From Acinetobacter cumulans (GTDB lineage: Bacteria > Pseudomonadota > Gammaproteobacteria > Pseudomonadales > Moraxellaceae): 64,000 nt of DNA. Position 1 is the stretch's first letter, and the number at the start of each line of letters is the position of its first letter. This document shows, in pieces, positions 36,342 to 45,368 of this stretch. The stretch is from positions 1,488,001-1,552,000 of the forward strand of contig NZ_CP035934.2 in the NCBI RefSeq assembly GCF_003024525.3, given 5' to 3'. Position numbers and translations under genes: made by a program. Under the pieces are notes generated by a model, which had not been told where the DNA came from, did not search any database, and worked only from the letters and a program-made list of their open reading frames with translations.

Positions 36342-36387
36342 TGCTGGCTAAATGGGATGTTTGGCCAGCAGGTGGCGCAACCGCCAC
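36342..36387 (+). repeat. Tandem hairpins between SDR and acyl-CoA dehydrogenase genes
   Basis: Hairpin one: TGCTGGCTAAA (36342–36352) with TTTGGCCAGCA (36360–36370). Hairpin two: GTGGCG (36372–36377) with CGCCAC (36382–36387) and a CAAC tetraloop. They are adjacent and lack a T run, so they look like an mRNA processing or stability element rather than a terminator. Confidence 0.5.
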
Positions 36388-36436
36388 TGCAATGTATTTG
36401 ATAGTGAAAATAATTAAATTTTAAAAGGATGTAAGC

Positions 36437-37573
36437 ATGATTTTGAATGATGAACAAAAAATGGTTCAGGAAATGATGCGTGATTATTCACAAAATAAAC
36501 TGAAACCTACTGCTACAGAACGCGATAAAACTTCGCGCTTTCCAGCGCAAGAATTAAAAGAATTGGGCGCCTTAGGTGCTTTAGGTATGACTGTGTCTGA
36601 GCAATGGGGTGGTGCAGGCATGGACTATGTGTCTTTGGTTGTGGCTATTGAAGAAATTGCCGCAGGTGATGGCGCAATTTCGACCATTGTAAGCGTACAA
36701 AACTCTTTGCCATGTGGAATTACCCAGCGTTATGGAACAGAGCAACAGAAGCAGCAATACTTAAGCAAATTAGCGACTGGAGAAATGTTAGGCTGCTTCT
36801 GCTTAACAGAGCCACAAGCTGGTTCAGATGCCAGTGCATTGATGTGTCAGGCTGTACGTGATGGTGATGAGTGGGTTATCAATGGTACCAAGCAATTTAT
36901 CACCACCGGTAAATATGCTGATGTCGCATTGGTGTTTGCAGTGACAGATAAAGCAGCTGGCAAAAAAGGGATTTCATGCTTTTTAGTACCAACAAGTACT
37001 GAAGGTTATATCGTATCGTGTTTAGAAGAAAAAATGGGCCAACATTGCTCAGATACTGCAACGATTATATTTGATAACTGTCGTATACCTGCTGATCATT
37101 TATTGGGTAAAGAAGGTGATGGCTACAAAATTGCTTTATCCAATTTAGAATCGGGCCGTATTGGTATTGCAGCCCAGTGTATTGGTATGGCGCGGGCGGC
37201 TTTGGATGCAGCCATTGAATATGCCAATGAGCGTCAAGCATTTGGTGTCAATATTGTAGAGCATCAAGCGGTGGCATTTCGTTTGGCCGACATGGCCACA
37301 CAGATTGAAGCCGCACGTCAGTTGATTTTTCATGCGGCCACTTTAAAAGATGCCAACTTAGCCTGCTTAAAAGAAGCGTCTATGGCGAAGCTATTTGCCT
37401 CAACTATGGCAGAGCGGGTGTGTTCAGATGCAATTCAAATTCATGGCGGCTATGGCTATGTTTCGGATTTTCCTGTTGAACGAATTTATAGAGATGTGCG
37501 TGTCAGCCAAATTTACGAAGGCGCATCCGATATTCAGCGCCTCGTAATTGCGCGTGAAGTTGCCAAGTCATAA
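36437..37573 (+). CDS. Acyl-CoA dehydrogenase
   Basis: The 378-residue FAD enzyme has the family signature CFCLTEPQAGSDASAL (about residues 122–137) and the C-terminal QIHGGYGYVSDFPVERIYRDVRVSQIYEGASDIQRLVIAR, with the catalytic Glu in YEGAS. It introduces the alpha-beta double bond into acyl-CoA. AAGGA lies seven bases before the ATG. Second enzyme of the cluster. Confidence 0.94.
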   Translation: MILNDEQKMVQEMMRDYSQNKLKPTATERDKTSRFPAQELKELGALGALGMTVSEQWGGAGMDYVSLVVAIEEIAAGDGAISTIVSVQNSLPCGITQRYGTEQQKQQYLSKLATGEMLGCFCLTEPQAGSDASALMCQAVRDGDEWVINGTKQFITTGKYADVALVFAVTDKAAGKKGISCFLVPTSTEGYIVSCLEEKMGQHCSDTATIIFDNCRIPADHLLGKEGDGYKIALSNLESGRIGIAAQCIGMARAALDAAIEYANERQAFGVNIVEHQAVAFRLADMATQIEAARQLIFHAATLKDANLACLKEASMAKLFASTMAERVCSDAIQIHGGYGYVSDFPVERIYRDVRVSQIYEGASDIQRLVIAREVAKS

Positions 37574-37596
37574 ACATGCAGAGTCATAAGCATGAA

Positions 37597-37667
37597 GGCC
37601 GAAGTCATTAGACTTTGGTCGATGTTCAAAGCCTGCAATACAGATGAGGTTTATGGAAATTGCAGGC
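37597..37667 (+). repeat. Two hairpins between acyl-CoA dehydrogenase and synthetase genes
   Basis: GGCCGAAGTC (37597–37606) pairs with GACTTTGGTC (37611–37620) using wobbles. GCCTGCAAT (37631–37639) pairs exactly with ATTGCAGGC (37659–37667). No T run follows either directly. They may attenuate or protect the polycistronic message. Confidence 0.45.
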
Positions 37668-37840
37668 CATCTTTAAACGTGTTTTTCTAATTATATAAAA
37701 AAGGCGTGAGTTTAACTTAGGCCAAATTGAAGTACGGGATGTACAGCGCCACACAGCAAGATGTGTGTAAGCAATATAACAATGCTGAAGTGACATAGAG
37801 CAGATGCCAAGTCCTCAGCCCACATGATATAGGGAATACC

Positions 37841-39496
37841 ATGAAAACACTTGAACAAGCATATCTCGATTTTGATTTTGAAAAATTAATTACAATGCAA
37901 TTACAAGGTCATTCTAAGGAAGTAAATGCCTATGTGGAATGTTGCCAGCGGTACGTTGGACAGCACAAAACAGCGTTTATTTGGGAAGGTAAGAATGGCG
38001 AATCGGCAACATGGACTTTTGAACAACTAGATGAAGCCTCAGGCAAGCTTGCAAATTATTTTAAAGGTTTAGGTATTCAAAAAGGAGATTGCATCGCGGG
38101 CTTATTGCCACGTACAGCAGAATTACTCATAACTGTATTGGCTACATGGCGTATTGGAGCAATTTATCAACCCTTATTTACTGCGTTTGAATCTAAAGCA
38201 ATTGAGCACCGTATTGAAGTTGCACAGACTAAACTGATTGTGACCAATACAGAGCAACGTGCAAAATTAAACAACCTTAAAGTGCAGCATATTTTAACGG
38301 TTGGGCAAGTCGATGTAATGCCTAACTCGATAGCTACTGAGGCGGATTTTTGGACAGTGATGGCCCAGCAATCTGTACACTGTGATGCAGAAATGCAAAG
38401 CTTTGATGACTATTTTTTAATGATGTTTACCTCAGGTACGACAGGTTTGGCGAAATCTGTACCTGTACCTTTAAAGGCAATGTTAGCTTTTAAAGGTTAT
38501 ATGACCCATGCTGTCGATTTACGTGAAGAAGATTCATTTTGGAACTTAGCTGACCCAGGTTGGGCTTATGGTTTGTACTATGGTATTACAGGGCCATTAA
38601 GCTTAGGTCATAGCATTATTATGGATGAGCGTGCATTTAGTGTAGATAACGCATTGCAAATTATTCAAAAATATAAAGTGAGTAACTTAACAGGATCGCC
38701 AACAGCATTTCGTTTGTTTTTTGGCTTTAAAGAAAAGTTTGATGAGTCAATTAAAACCCATTTGCGTGTGGTGAGTAGCGCGGGTGAGCCACTTACACCT
38801 GAAGTTATTCATTGGTTTAACCATGATCTAAATGTCAATATTTACGATCAATATGGTCAGACTGAATTGGGTATGGTAATTGCCAACCATCATGCCTTAG
38901 CGCATGAAAAGAAAGTAGGTTCTGCTGGGTATGCAATTCCTGGGCATCGTTTTGCTGTATTAGATAGTAATAACCAAGAAGTAGTAGCAGGCGGTATTGG
39001 TACCTTGGCCATTGATTGCTCACAGTCACCTTTGTTTTGGTTTAATGGCTATGGGGGCAATAATCGTAAATCATTTGTCGGGCACTATTATTTAACAGGT
39101 GATACTGTACGTTTAAACGAACATTTGGGCATCGATTTTATTGGTCGTGCTGACGATGTCATTACAACGTCAGGCTATCGCGTGGGTCCTTTTGATGTGG
39201 AAAGTACTTTGCTTGAGTGTGAAGAGGTTCTAGAGTCAGCAGTTATTGGTAAGCCAGACCCTGAGCGTACTGAGATTGTGAAAGCTTTTGTGGTGCTTAA
39301 AACACAATATGCTGTTACGGCAGAACTCATGAAAAAACTACAAGAATATGTACGTTCACGGTTATCAAAACATGCATATCCAAAAGAAATTGAATTTGTA
39401 GACAGCTTACCTAAAACATCAAGTGGTAAAATTCAGCGTAATTTGCTCAAGCAACAAGAAATTGCAAAATTAGAGCAGTTAGCCAAAGTGGGTTGA
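37841..39496 (+). CDS. AMP-forming acyl-CoA synthetase
   Basis: The 551-residue ANL enzyme has the P-loop FTSGTTGLAKSV (about residues 199–210), YDQYGQTE (about 333–340), YYLTGDTVR and GRADDVITTSGYRVGP (hinge region), and the adenylation Lys in KTSSGKIQR (about residue 528). It activates a carboxylic acid to its CoA thioester. It most resembles the medium-chain/acetyl-CoA-synthetase-like group; the substrate is not fixed by sequence. AGGG precedes the ATG. Confidence 0.93.
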   Translation: MKTLEQAYLDFDFEKLITMQLQGHSKEVNAYVECCQRYVGQHKTAFIWEGKNGESATWTFEQLDEASGKLANYFKGLGIQKGDCIAGLLPRTAELLITVLATWRIGAIYQPLFTAFESKAIEHRIEVAQTKLIVTNTEQRAKLNNLKVQHILTVGQVDVMPNSIATEADFWTVMAQQSVHCDAEMQSFDDYFLMMFTSGTTGLAKSVPVPLKAMLAFKGYMTHAVDLREEDSFWNLADPGWAYGLYYGITGPLSLGHSIIMDERAFSVDNALQIIQKYKVSNLTGSPTAFRLFFGFKEKFDESIKTHLRVVSSAGEPLTPEVIHWFNHDLNVNIYDQYGQTELGMVIANHHALAHEKKVGSAGYAIPGHRFAVLDSNNQEVVAGGIGTLAIDCSQSPLFWFNGYGGNNRKSFVGHYYLTGDTVRLNEHLGIDFIGRADDVITTSGYRVGPFDVESTLLECEEVLESAVIGKPDPERTEIVKAFVVLKTQYAVTAELMKKLQEYVRSRLSKHAYPKEIEFVDSLPKTSSGKIQRNLLKQQEIAKLEQLAKVG

Positions 39497-39518
39497 ATAA
39501 TTTAATTTATCTAAATAT

Positions 39519-39545
39519 AAGGCGGTCAAATGACCGCCTTTATTG
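39519..39545. terminator. Terminator between acyl-CoA synthetase and exporter genes
   Basis: AAGGCGGTCA (39519–39528) and TGACCGCCTT (39531–39540) form a 10-bp stem between two convergent genes, followed by T residues. Confidence 0.85.
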
Positions 39546-39584
39546 TTGATGTAATTTGTTATTTTTTAATATGTCGCATCTTTT

Positions 39585-40784
39585 TTAATGGTTGGCCATC
39601 GGGAGATGCTTTGGAAAAAACACGAAGCAAGTGATGGTGGCAAGCAATGCACAGGTGGCCATAATACTAATTAAGCCTATAGCGCCTACAGCTGAAGTAC
39701 TTCCCGTAATTGCGGTAATGATTGCACCAAAGCCAAATTGCAGTGCACCCAATAAAGCTGAAGCTGTGCCTGCATTTTGGTGTTGAAAAGTTAATGCCAA
39801 TTGTGTTCCTGTTGGCATAATAAAACCAAGAAAGGCAATAGCTATAAAGATAATAATACAAAATAGAATTAACTGATTTATACCAAAAACAAGACAACAG
39901 AAAAGCATAGCCATGACGATGAGTAAGGCAAATGTTGTAAATTTATAGGCGTTGAGGAGCCCAAACTTTTCATGCATTTTTGGCGTTAAAATGGCCGTAA
40001 TAATTAAGCCAAAAGCATTAAAGGCAAATAGTAGGCTAAATTGGGTAGAACTCAGCTGATATTGAGAAATAAGGACACTTGCTGAGCCTGCAATGTAGGC
40101 AAAGAAAGCAGCCTGTGCAATACATAAGCTCAGTGCATAAATAATAAATTTACGGTCTGTAATGATGCGACCATACAGTTTAAATGTCTGTGAGAGCTTA
40201 AATTGTTGACGTAGCTTGATATCACGTGTTTCTGGTAGGTAAAGCGCGACAGCACTCATCACCACAATGCCATATACGGCAAGAAATGCAAAAATATTGC
40301 GCCAAGAGCCCAAGGTTTGTAGGCCATTGCCGATCAGTGGTGCAACTACGGGTGATAAACCTAGAATTGCCAATACCATAGACATCATTTTACCCATGGC
40401 AGGGCCTTGATATTGGTCTTTAATCATCGCAAAAGCGATCACCATTCCAATAGACCCTCCAAGGCCTTGTACAAAACGAATGATTTGGAGTTGCATGACA
40501 TTTGTTGCAAAAGCGCAGCTGATTGATGCGATTATAAAAATACTCAGCCCTAAATAGATCAGTGGCTTACGACCAAATTTATCTGAAAGTGGGCCATAGA
40601 CCAATTGCCCAAGCATTAAACCCACAAAGAATGTCATTAAACTGAATTGTACTGCACCTTCGCTATTGCCTAGTGCCTCGGCCATTGCAGGTATGCTAGG
40701 CAAATACATATCAATGCCAATGGGGCCAAGTGTTGCAAGCAATGCAATAAGTATTGGCATTGCGCGATTGGGGGATGCTGTCAT
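39585..40784 (-). CDS. Bcr/CflA-family multidrug exporter (MFS)
   Basis: The 399-residue protein has 12 predicted membrane helices and the DHA1 motif A variant GQLVYGPLSDKFGRKPLIYLG (about residues 58–78), with GIDMYLPSIPAMA near the start as in Bcr/CflA drug transporters. It faces a TetR regulator 69 bp away, which probably represses it. Confidence 0.92.
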   Translation of the reverse strand: MTASPNRAMPILIALLATLGPIGIDMYLPSIPAMAEALGNSEGAVQFSLMTFFVGLMLGQLVYGPLSDKFGRKPLIYLGLSIFIIASISCAFATNVMQLQIIRFVQGLGGSIGMVIAFAMIKDQYQGPAMGKMMSMVLAILGLSPVVAPLIGNGLQTLGSWRNIFAFLAVYGIVVMSAVALYLPETRDIKLRQQFKLSQTFKLYGRIITDRKFIIYALSLCIAQAAFFAYIAGSASVLISQYQLSSTQFSLLFAFNAFGLIITAILTPKMHEKFGLLNAYKFTTFALLIVMAMLFCCLVFGINQLILFCIIIFIAIAFLGFIMPTGTQLALTFQHQNAGTASALLGALQFGFGAIITAITGSTSAVGAIGLISIMATCALLATITCFVFFPKHLPMANH

Positions 40785-40853
40785 AATAAATCTGAATTGT
40801 TTAAATGGCGCACATTATGAAACTCACTGGTTTCCTAAGTCAAGGAAGAGTAC

Positions 40854-41459
40854 ATGGCTAAATTGGGTAGACCTTTGGCAATGACAGTAGAGCAACGCTG
40901 TAAAGAAATTTTTGCAGTTGCAGAACAGCTATTTGGTAATTATGGTTTTGAAAATGTCACGATGGCTCAAATTGCCAGTGAAGCAGGAATGTCTAAAAAA
41001 ACGTTATATGCATATTTTGCAGATAAACGCGCCTTATTGAACTCATTGGTTGAGTCTTCTTATATTTGGCCTGAAGAAGCTTTTTCAGATTCTCCTTTGA
41101 ATGCTGTAGACAGGTTAAAACAACACATGAAAATGATAGCTGAGCACGTACTTTCTGAGCGTCATATAAAATTATGTCGTCTATCCATTGCGGAACACGC
41201 GGATATGGACGGTATGACACATACGTTTTATGAAATGGGGATTGCATCGAGTCGTAATCACCTCATTGTAGCTATTGAGCGTATTTTGCCCTCAGACTGG
41301 CGTTTAGCGTTAACTGCAGAGGTTTTGGCAGACATGCTTTTTGGTGCTTCAATTACTAAACCTTTCATTGATGCTTTATTCATCAACAAAGAAGCAAATT
41401 TAAAGGAAATTCATCAAAGAATTGACAATACTATCGATGCAATGCTGATAATAGCTTGA
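40854..41459 (+). CDS. TetR-family transcriptional regulator
   Basis: The 201-residue protein has an N-terminal TetR HTH (about 10–58: IFAVAEQLFGNYGFENVTMAQIASEAGMSKKTLYAYFADK) and a C-terminal ligand domain of the AefR/AcrR-C group. Divergence from the Bcr/CflA exporter suggests control of that gene. The ligand is unknown. Confidence 0.92.
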   Translation: MAKLGRPLAMTVEQRCKEIFAVAEQLFGNYGFENVTMAQIASEAGMSKKTLYAYFADKRALLNSLVESSYIWPEEAFSDSPLNAVDRLKQHMKMIAEHVLSERHIKLCRLSIAEHADMDGMTHTFYEMGIASSRNHLIVAIERILPSDWRLALTAEVLADMLFGASITKPFIDALFINKEANLKEIHQRIDNTIDAMLIIA

Positions 41460-41497
41460 ATATCGATACCATAATTGTTTAAACGGATATTGAAATC

Positions 41498-42277
41498 GTG
41501 AATCAGTCATCGGACTTGGACTTGGACTTAGAACTTAGCGAAGCAGAAATGCACCTGTATAGTCGTCAAATACTCTTAGAGGGATGGGATCTTGAAGCAC
41601 AAGAAAAGCTCAAACTTTCTAATGTGTTGATTGTAGGCTGTGGGGGGATTGGTTGTGCATTGGCTGAGTTATTGGCACGCGCAGGTGTGGGAAAAATTAG
41701 CTTAATTGATGCAGATAGCATTGAAGTGAGTAATTTGCAGCGCCAAATGGCTTTTGGACCTGCAGATATTGGTTTTTATAAAACAGATATATTGGCAAAG
41801 CGTTTAACACAAATTAACCCACATATTCAGGTGCACAGTATTGTCGCTAAGTTGGATAAAACCAATGCAGATTGCCTAATAGCATCGCAAGATTTGGTGC
41901 TCGATGGCTGTGATAATTTCACAACACGTTATTTGGTGAATCAAATTTGTCAGCAACACGGTGTGCCATTAATTAGTGCTTCAGCAATTGGCTTTCAGGG
42001 GCAATTGTTTATGGTTGAAGGCGATTCGGCTTGTTATGAATGTCTGTTTCCAAAAGAAGAACAGCAAAATGAAAGCCTACGCTGTGCGGACTCAGGTGTA
42101 CTCGCGACCACGCCGAATGTGATGGCCAGCTTACAGGCGCATCATGCGTTATTATATTTGGGTTTAAACCTTAGGCCACTGAAGCAAAAGCTTTTATTGT
42201 GGAATGGTTTAAATATGACGCAGCGAATTTTAAATTTTATGCATGATGAAAATTGTGCAAGCTGTCAGGCAAGATAA
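41498..42277 (+). CDS. moeB: MoeB/ThiF-type sulfur-carrier adenylyltransferase
   Basis: The 259-residue E1-like enzyme has the adenylate loop GCGGIGCALAELLARAGVG (about residues 48–66), SNLQRQ, the Asp in DGCDNFTTRYLVN, and zinc Cys pairs CYEC (about 185–188) and CASC near the C-terminus. It activates MoaD or ThiS. The start is GTG at 41498 with a weak ribosome site. ThiF cannot be fully excluded; the lone position does not decide. Confidence 0.82.
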   Translation: MNQSSDLDLDLELSEAEMHLYSRQILLEGWDLEAQEKLKLSNVLIVGCGGIGCALAELLARAGVGKISLIDADSIEVSNLQRQMAFGPADIGFYKTDILAKRLTQINPHIQVHSIVAKLDKTNADCLIASQDLVLDGCDNFTTRYLVNQICQQHGVPLISASAIGFQGQLFMVEGDSACYECLFPKEEQQNESLRCADSGVLATTPNVMASLQAHHALLYLGLNLRPLKQKLLLWNGLNMTQRILNFMHDENCASCQAR

Positions 42278-42335
42278 TCCTGCAAGGGCATAAAATTTTG
42301 CTACACTCACTACACTTTATTTTTCCTCAGACATT

Positions 42336-43634
42336 ATGAAAAACAATATTTGGCTTGATGGATTACGTTCTGTTGCCCGTATGGGTGAAACAGCTGTGGT
42401 GGCAGCCAAGGCTGGCATTAAATACGCCACAGAAAAACCAAGCAATGCAAAACTCATGCGTGAAACTTTTGAATCGCTCGGTTCTACATATATTAAATTA
42501 GGGCAGTTTATTGCCAGTACGCCTTCGCTATTTCCACGTGAATATGTGGAAGAGTTTCAAGGTTGTCTAGATCAGACACCAAGCTTGCCGTTTAGCTATG
42601 TACAGCAGGTATTGGCTTCGGAGTTTGCAGGCCGTAATTTAGATGAAATATTTGCATCTATTGATGAAAAACCACTTGCGTCCGCATCTATTGCACAGGT
42701 ACATGCAGCCACTTTAGTGAGTGGTGAAAATGTCGTAATTAAAGTACAAAAGCCAGGTGTAGAAACCATTTTATACACTGACTTAAATGTCTTGCATTGG
42801 GCGACTAAATTACTTGAAAAAGCTGTACCTAAAGTTAAATTTGCGTCTTTAGCAGATATTGTTGAAGAAATAAAAACACGTATGGTGCGTGAAGTTGATT
42901 TTATTGAAGAAGCACAAAATTTAGATGATTTTGTGAATTATTTAAATATTACCAATAACCAAGCAGCAACAGCACCTAAGGTTTATCATCAATATTCAAC
43001 TCGTCGTGTGCTGACTATGCAACGCTTGTATGGTGTACCTTTGACTGATTTTGATATGGTTAAAAAAGTTGCAAAAGACCCATCACAAGTTTTAATTACT
43101 GCCATGAATACATGGTTTGGTAGTCTGATGATGTGTAATAGCTTCCATGCGGACTTGCATGCGGGCAATCTTATGTTCTTAGAAGATGGTCGTGTCGGCT
43201 TTATCGATTTTGGTATTGTGGGTCAGTTAAAGCCAGAAGTATGGACTGCCTGTATTGCATTTATGGATGCATTGCAAAAGACCGACTATGCTTTAATGGC
43301 TGAAAATATGCTGAAAATGGGCATGACGGATCATAAAATTGATACCAAAGTTTTGGCTGATGATTTAGAGCGTCTGTTTAGTGGTGTATTGCTGGCAGAT
43401 CCGCAAGAATTGCTCACATCAAATCCTTCGGATATTAATGACATTATGATGGATATGGTGGGTGTAGGCGAACGTCATGGCATCCGTTTCCCACGAGATT
43501 TTGCCTTGTTATTTAAGCAAATGCTGTACTTTGATCGTTTTATGCGTATTCTAGCGCCGTATACAGATATTTATGCTGACCAGCGCTTACAGATGGTACA
43601 AAGTATAGACCCTAATCTGTTGCTAAAGCACTAA
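42336..43634 (+). CDS. UbiB/ABC1-family (ADCK) atypical kinase
   Basis: The 432-residue protein has the ABC1 signature KLGQFIAST (about residue 53) with the KxGQ motif, the invariant Lys in VVIKVQKPG, and the kinase loop SFHADLHAGNLMFLEDGRVGFIDFGIVG (about 269–296). UbiB proteins support ubiquinone synthesis, but canonical UbiB is longer (about 540 residues, two C-terminal membrane helices), and this shorter form lacks those. It may be a second ADCK protein. Confidence 0.88.
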   Translation: MKNNIWLDGLRSVARMGETAVVAAKAGIKYATEKPSNAKLMRETFESLGSTYIKLGQFIASTPSLFPREYVEEFQGCLDQTPSLPFSYVQQVLASEFAGRNLDEIFASIDEKPLASASIAQVHAATLVSGENVVIKVQKPGVETILYTDLNVLHWATKLLEKAVPKVKFASLADIVEEIKTRMVREVDFIEEAQNLDDFVNYLNITNNQAATAPKVYHQYSTRRVLTMQRLYGVPLTDFDMVKKVAKDPSQVLITAMNTWFGSLMMCNSFHADLHAGNLMFLEDGRVGFIDFGIVGQLKPEVWTACIAFMDALQKTDYALMAENMLKMGMTDHKIDTKVLADDLERLFSGVLLADPQELLTSNPSDINDIMMDMVGVGERHGIRFPRDFALLFKQMLYFDRFMRILAPYTDIYADQRLQMVQSIDPNLLLKH

Positions 43635-43681
43635 GCTTTAATGCGCTTACAGTCTTTATTACTTTGACACACTTTTTTAAA

Positions 43682-43706
43682 TCCCCCTTATATAAGGGGG
43701 ACTTTT
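43682..43706 (+). terminator. Terminator after the ABC1 gene
   Basis: TCCCCC and GGGGGA form a hairpin with TTATATAA inside, followed by CTTTT. Confidence 0.75.
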
Positions 43707-43721
43707 GTATTTGAGAGATTT

Positions 43722-44102
43722 ATGGACGCGATTATTATTGAAGGCTTAAAGGTAGAGACAGTGGTGGGCTGTTTCAATTGGGAGCGTCAAATTATTCAGC
43801 CTTTAATGCTCGATTTGCAGATTAATACCAGTTTAGAGCAGGCATCTAATTCTGATGAGTTAGACGATACGCTCAATTATGCGGAAATTTGTGAAATTTC
43901 GGCAAAAGTGATTCAAGAAGCGCAACCTAAATTGATCGAACATGCAGCAAAACTGGTTTTGAATGCACTTTTTACTACCTTTCCTGTAGTGGAATCTATT
44001 ATGATTACCATCCGTAAGCCTGCCATTATCCCGCAAGCAAATTCTGTAGGAATTCGTCTTGAACGTCACCGAAACGATATTCGCCTTAGCACTGGCGAGT
44101 AA
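43722..44102 (+). CDS. folB: Dihydroneopterin aldolase
   Basis: The 126-residue protein matches FolB in length and start (MDAIIIEGLKVETVVGCFNWER), with YAEICE, the catalytic Lys in VTIRKPAII-type IRKPAIIPQANSVGIRLER. It converts dihydroneopterin to the hydroxymethyl pterin used by FolK, whose gene overlaps it by 44 bases. Confidence 0.93.
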   Translation: MDAIIIEGLKVETVVGCFNWERQIIQPLMLDLQINTSLEQASNSDELDDTLNYAEICEISAKVIQEAQPKLIEHAAKLVLNALFTTFPVVESIMITIRKPAIIPQANSVGIRLERHRNDIRLSTGE

Positions 44103-44496
44103 TTGCAATCCAAAACAGCATTTTCAACAAGCAATTGCACAACTCGCTCAATTCGGTAATTTAAGCTTTTCCAGTATTTATTTAATTCCGTGCCGAGATG
44201 CGATTGGCGCGGATTATTGGAATGCTGCGTGTTTATTGAAAAGTCATTTATCCGTAACGGATTTAGTCCTGCAATTAAAACGTATGGAAACCGATTCAGG
44301 GCGTATTCGACCTTCACATCAAATTACTTTAGATATCGATTTAATCGCATGGGGTAGTTGTTTGTCCAATATGCAGTTTAATGCCAAAAAATTACCTTTG
44401 GCATTGGATGTGAAAATTCCTATGTATGAGATTTGGTCAGATGCAGCTTTTGTACATGAGAAACATCACTTTCCTGTGGTCTCATGTCATGCATAG
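44059..44496 (+). CDS. folK: HPPK (6-hydroxymethyl-dihydropterin pyrophosphokinase), divergent
   Basis: The 145-residue protein is shorter than usual FolK (about 160). The start ASNCNPKQHFQQAIAQLA replaces the normal GSNxG motif, and the active-site stretch METDSGRIRPSHQITLDIDLIAWG keeps the two Asp (DID) and one Arg of the usual R-x(8)-R motif but has His/Gln where Arg is usual. The start overlaps folB, which indicates coupling. Activity is likely but the enzyme is divergent. Confidence 0.85.
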   Translation: MNVTETIFALALASNCNPKQHFQQAIAQLAQFGNLSFSSIYLIPCRDAIGADYWNAACLLKSHLSVTDLVLQLKRMETDSGRIRPSHQITLDIDLIAWGSCLSNMQFNAKKLPLALDVKIPMYEIWSDAAFVHEKHHFPVVSCHA

Positions 44497-44662
44497 ACTT
44501 GAGTTTCTATAATTTTATGTATTCAAATGTTGAGCACTTAGCGTTTGATTTGGGTGCTAGGTTGTGTTATCGCATAGCAGATCATTTGAGTCTGTAAAAC
44601 AGCAGTCATGCTAGATTCAGTGCTAAGATAGAAAAAATAATCATCATCAAGTTGTTGGCTGT

Positions 44663-45244
44663 ATGAATTGGACTGAGCTCATTCAGCATTATGGCTATTG
44701 GGCCATATTTGCAGGAACTTTGTTTGAAGGCGAAACAGTACTTATGCTGGGTGCTTATGCAGTGCATCAGCATTTACTCAATTTTTGGCTATTACTTTCG
44801 GTTGCTATGCTTGGAAGCTTTATTGGTGATCAATTTTATTATCAATTGGGCGCACGCTATGGGCAAAAAATGCTTGAATCTCAGCCAGAGTTTGCCAAAA
44901 AATTTCAACGTGCCAGCCAATTTATCGATCGTTATCCAATTTTAACTATTCTGGGTATGTGCTTTGCGTGGGGACTTAGAACAGTATTGCCGATCGCCGT
45001 AGGCATAAAAGTTTATCCAATTTGGAAATATGTACTCATTAACATTGTGGCCTGCTTCATTTGGGCATGGGTAGTGATTAGTGCTGGAGTACACATCACG
45101 CATGCCTTACATGTATTTTGGCAGTACATATTGCCTTATGACGATAAGCTTTATACGATTGTTGCTGTGATTGCTTGTATTGGGCTTGCGCGGTTGGTGT
45201 ATGGCTATCGAAAAAAAGTAGCTGAGCAAAGCTCTAAACATTAA
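44663..45244 (+). CDS. DedA-family membrane protein
   Basis: The 193-residue protein has four to five hydrophobic segments and DedA features: FAGTLFEGETVLMLGAY, GDQFYYQLGARYG, and RTVLPIAVGIKVYPIWKY. DedA proteins flip or recycle undecaprenyl phosphate or phospholipids. Start MNWTELIQHYGYW is typical. Confidence 0.88.
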   Translation: MNWTELIQHYGYWAIFAGTLFEGETVLMLGAYAVHQHLLNFWLLLSVAMLGSFIGDQFYYQLGARYGQKMLESQPEFAKKFQRASQFIDRYPILTILGMCFAWGLRTVLPIAVGIKVYPIWKYVLINIVACFIWAWVVISAGVHITHALHVFWQYILPYDDKLYTIVAVIACIGLARLVYGYRKKVAEQSSKH

Positions 45245-45326
45245 TAAAAGATAAACGCCGCTATGCATCGCTAATTAATAATGAAAAGCTATATGCTCAA
45301 TTTAAAATACTAGTTTCTAAAATTTA

Positions 45327-45352
45327 AAAAGCCCGCAGATTAGCGGGCTTTT
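45327..45352. terminator. Bidirectional terminator between DedA gene and coq7
   Basis: AAAAGCCCGC (45327–45336) pairs with GCGGGCTTTT (45343–45352) around AGATTA; it lies between convergent genes. Confidence 0.9.
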
Positions 45353-45368
45353 ACATCTTATGTATGGC

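Noticed and set aside
36361..36380. GG-N10-GC pattern resembling sigma-54 before the acyl-CoA dehydrogenase gene
   Set aside because: The -12 part does not match TTGC and it lies within the tandem hairpins.
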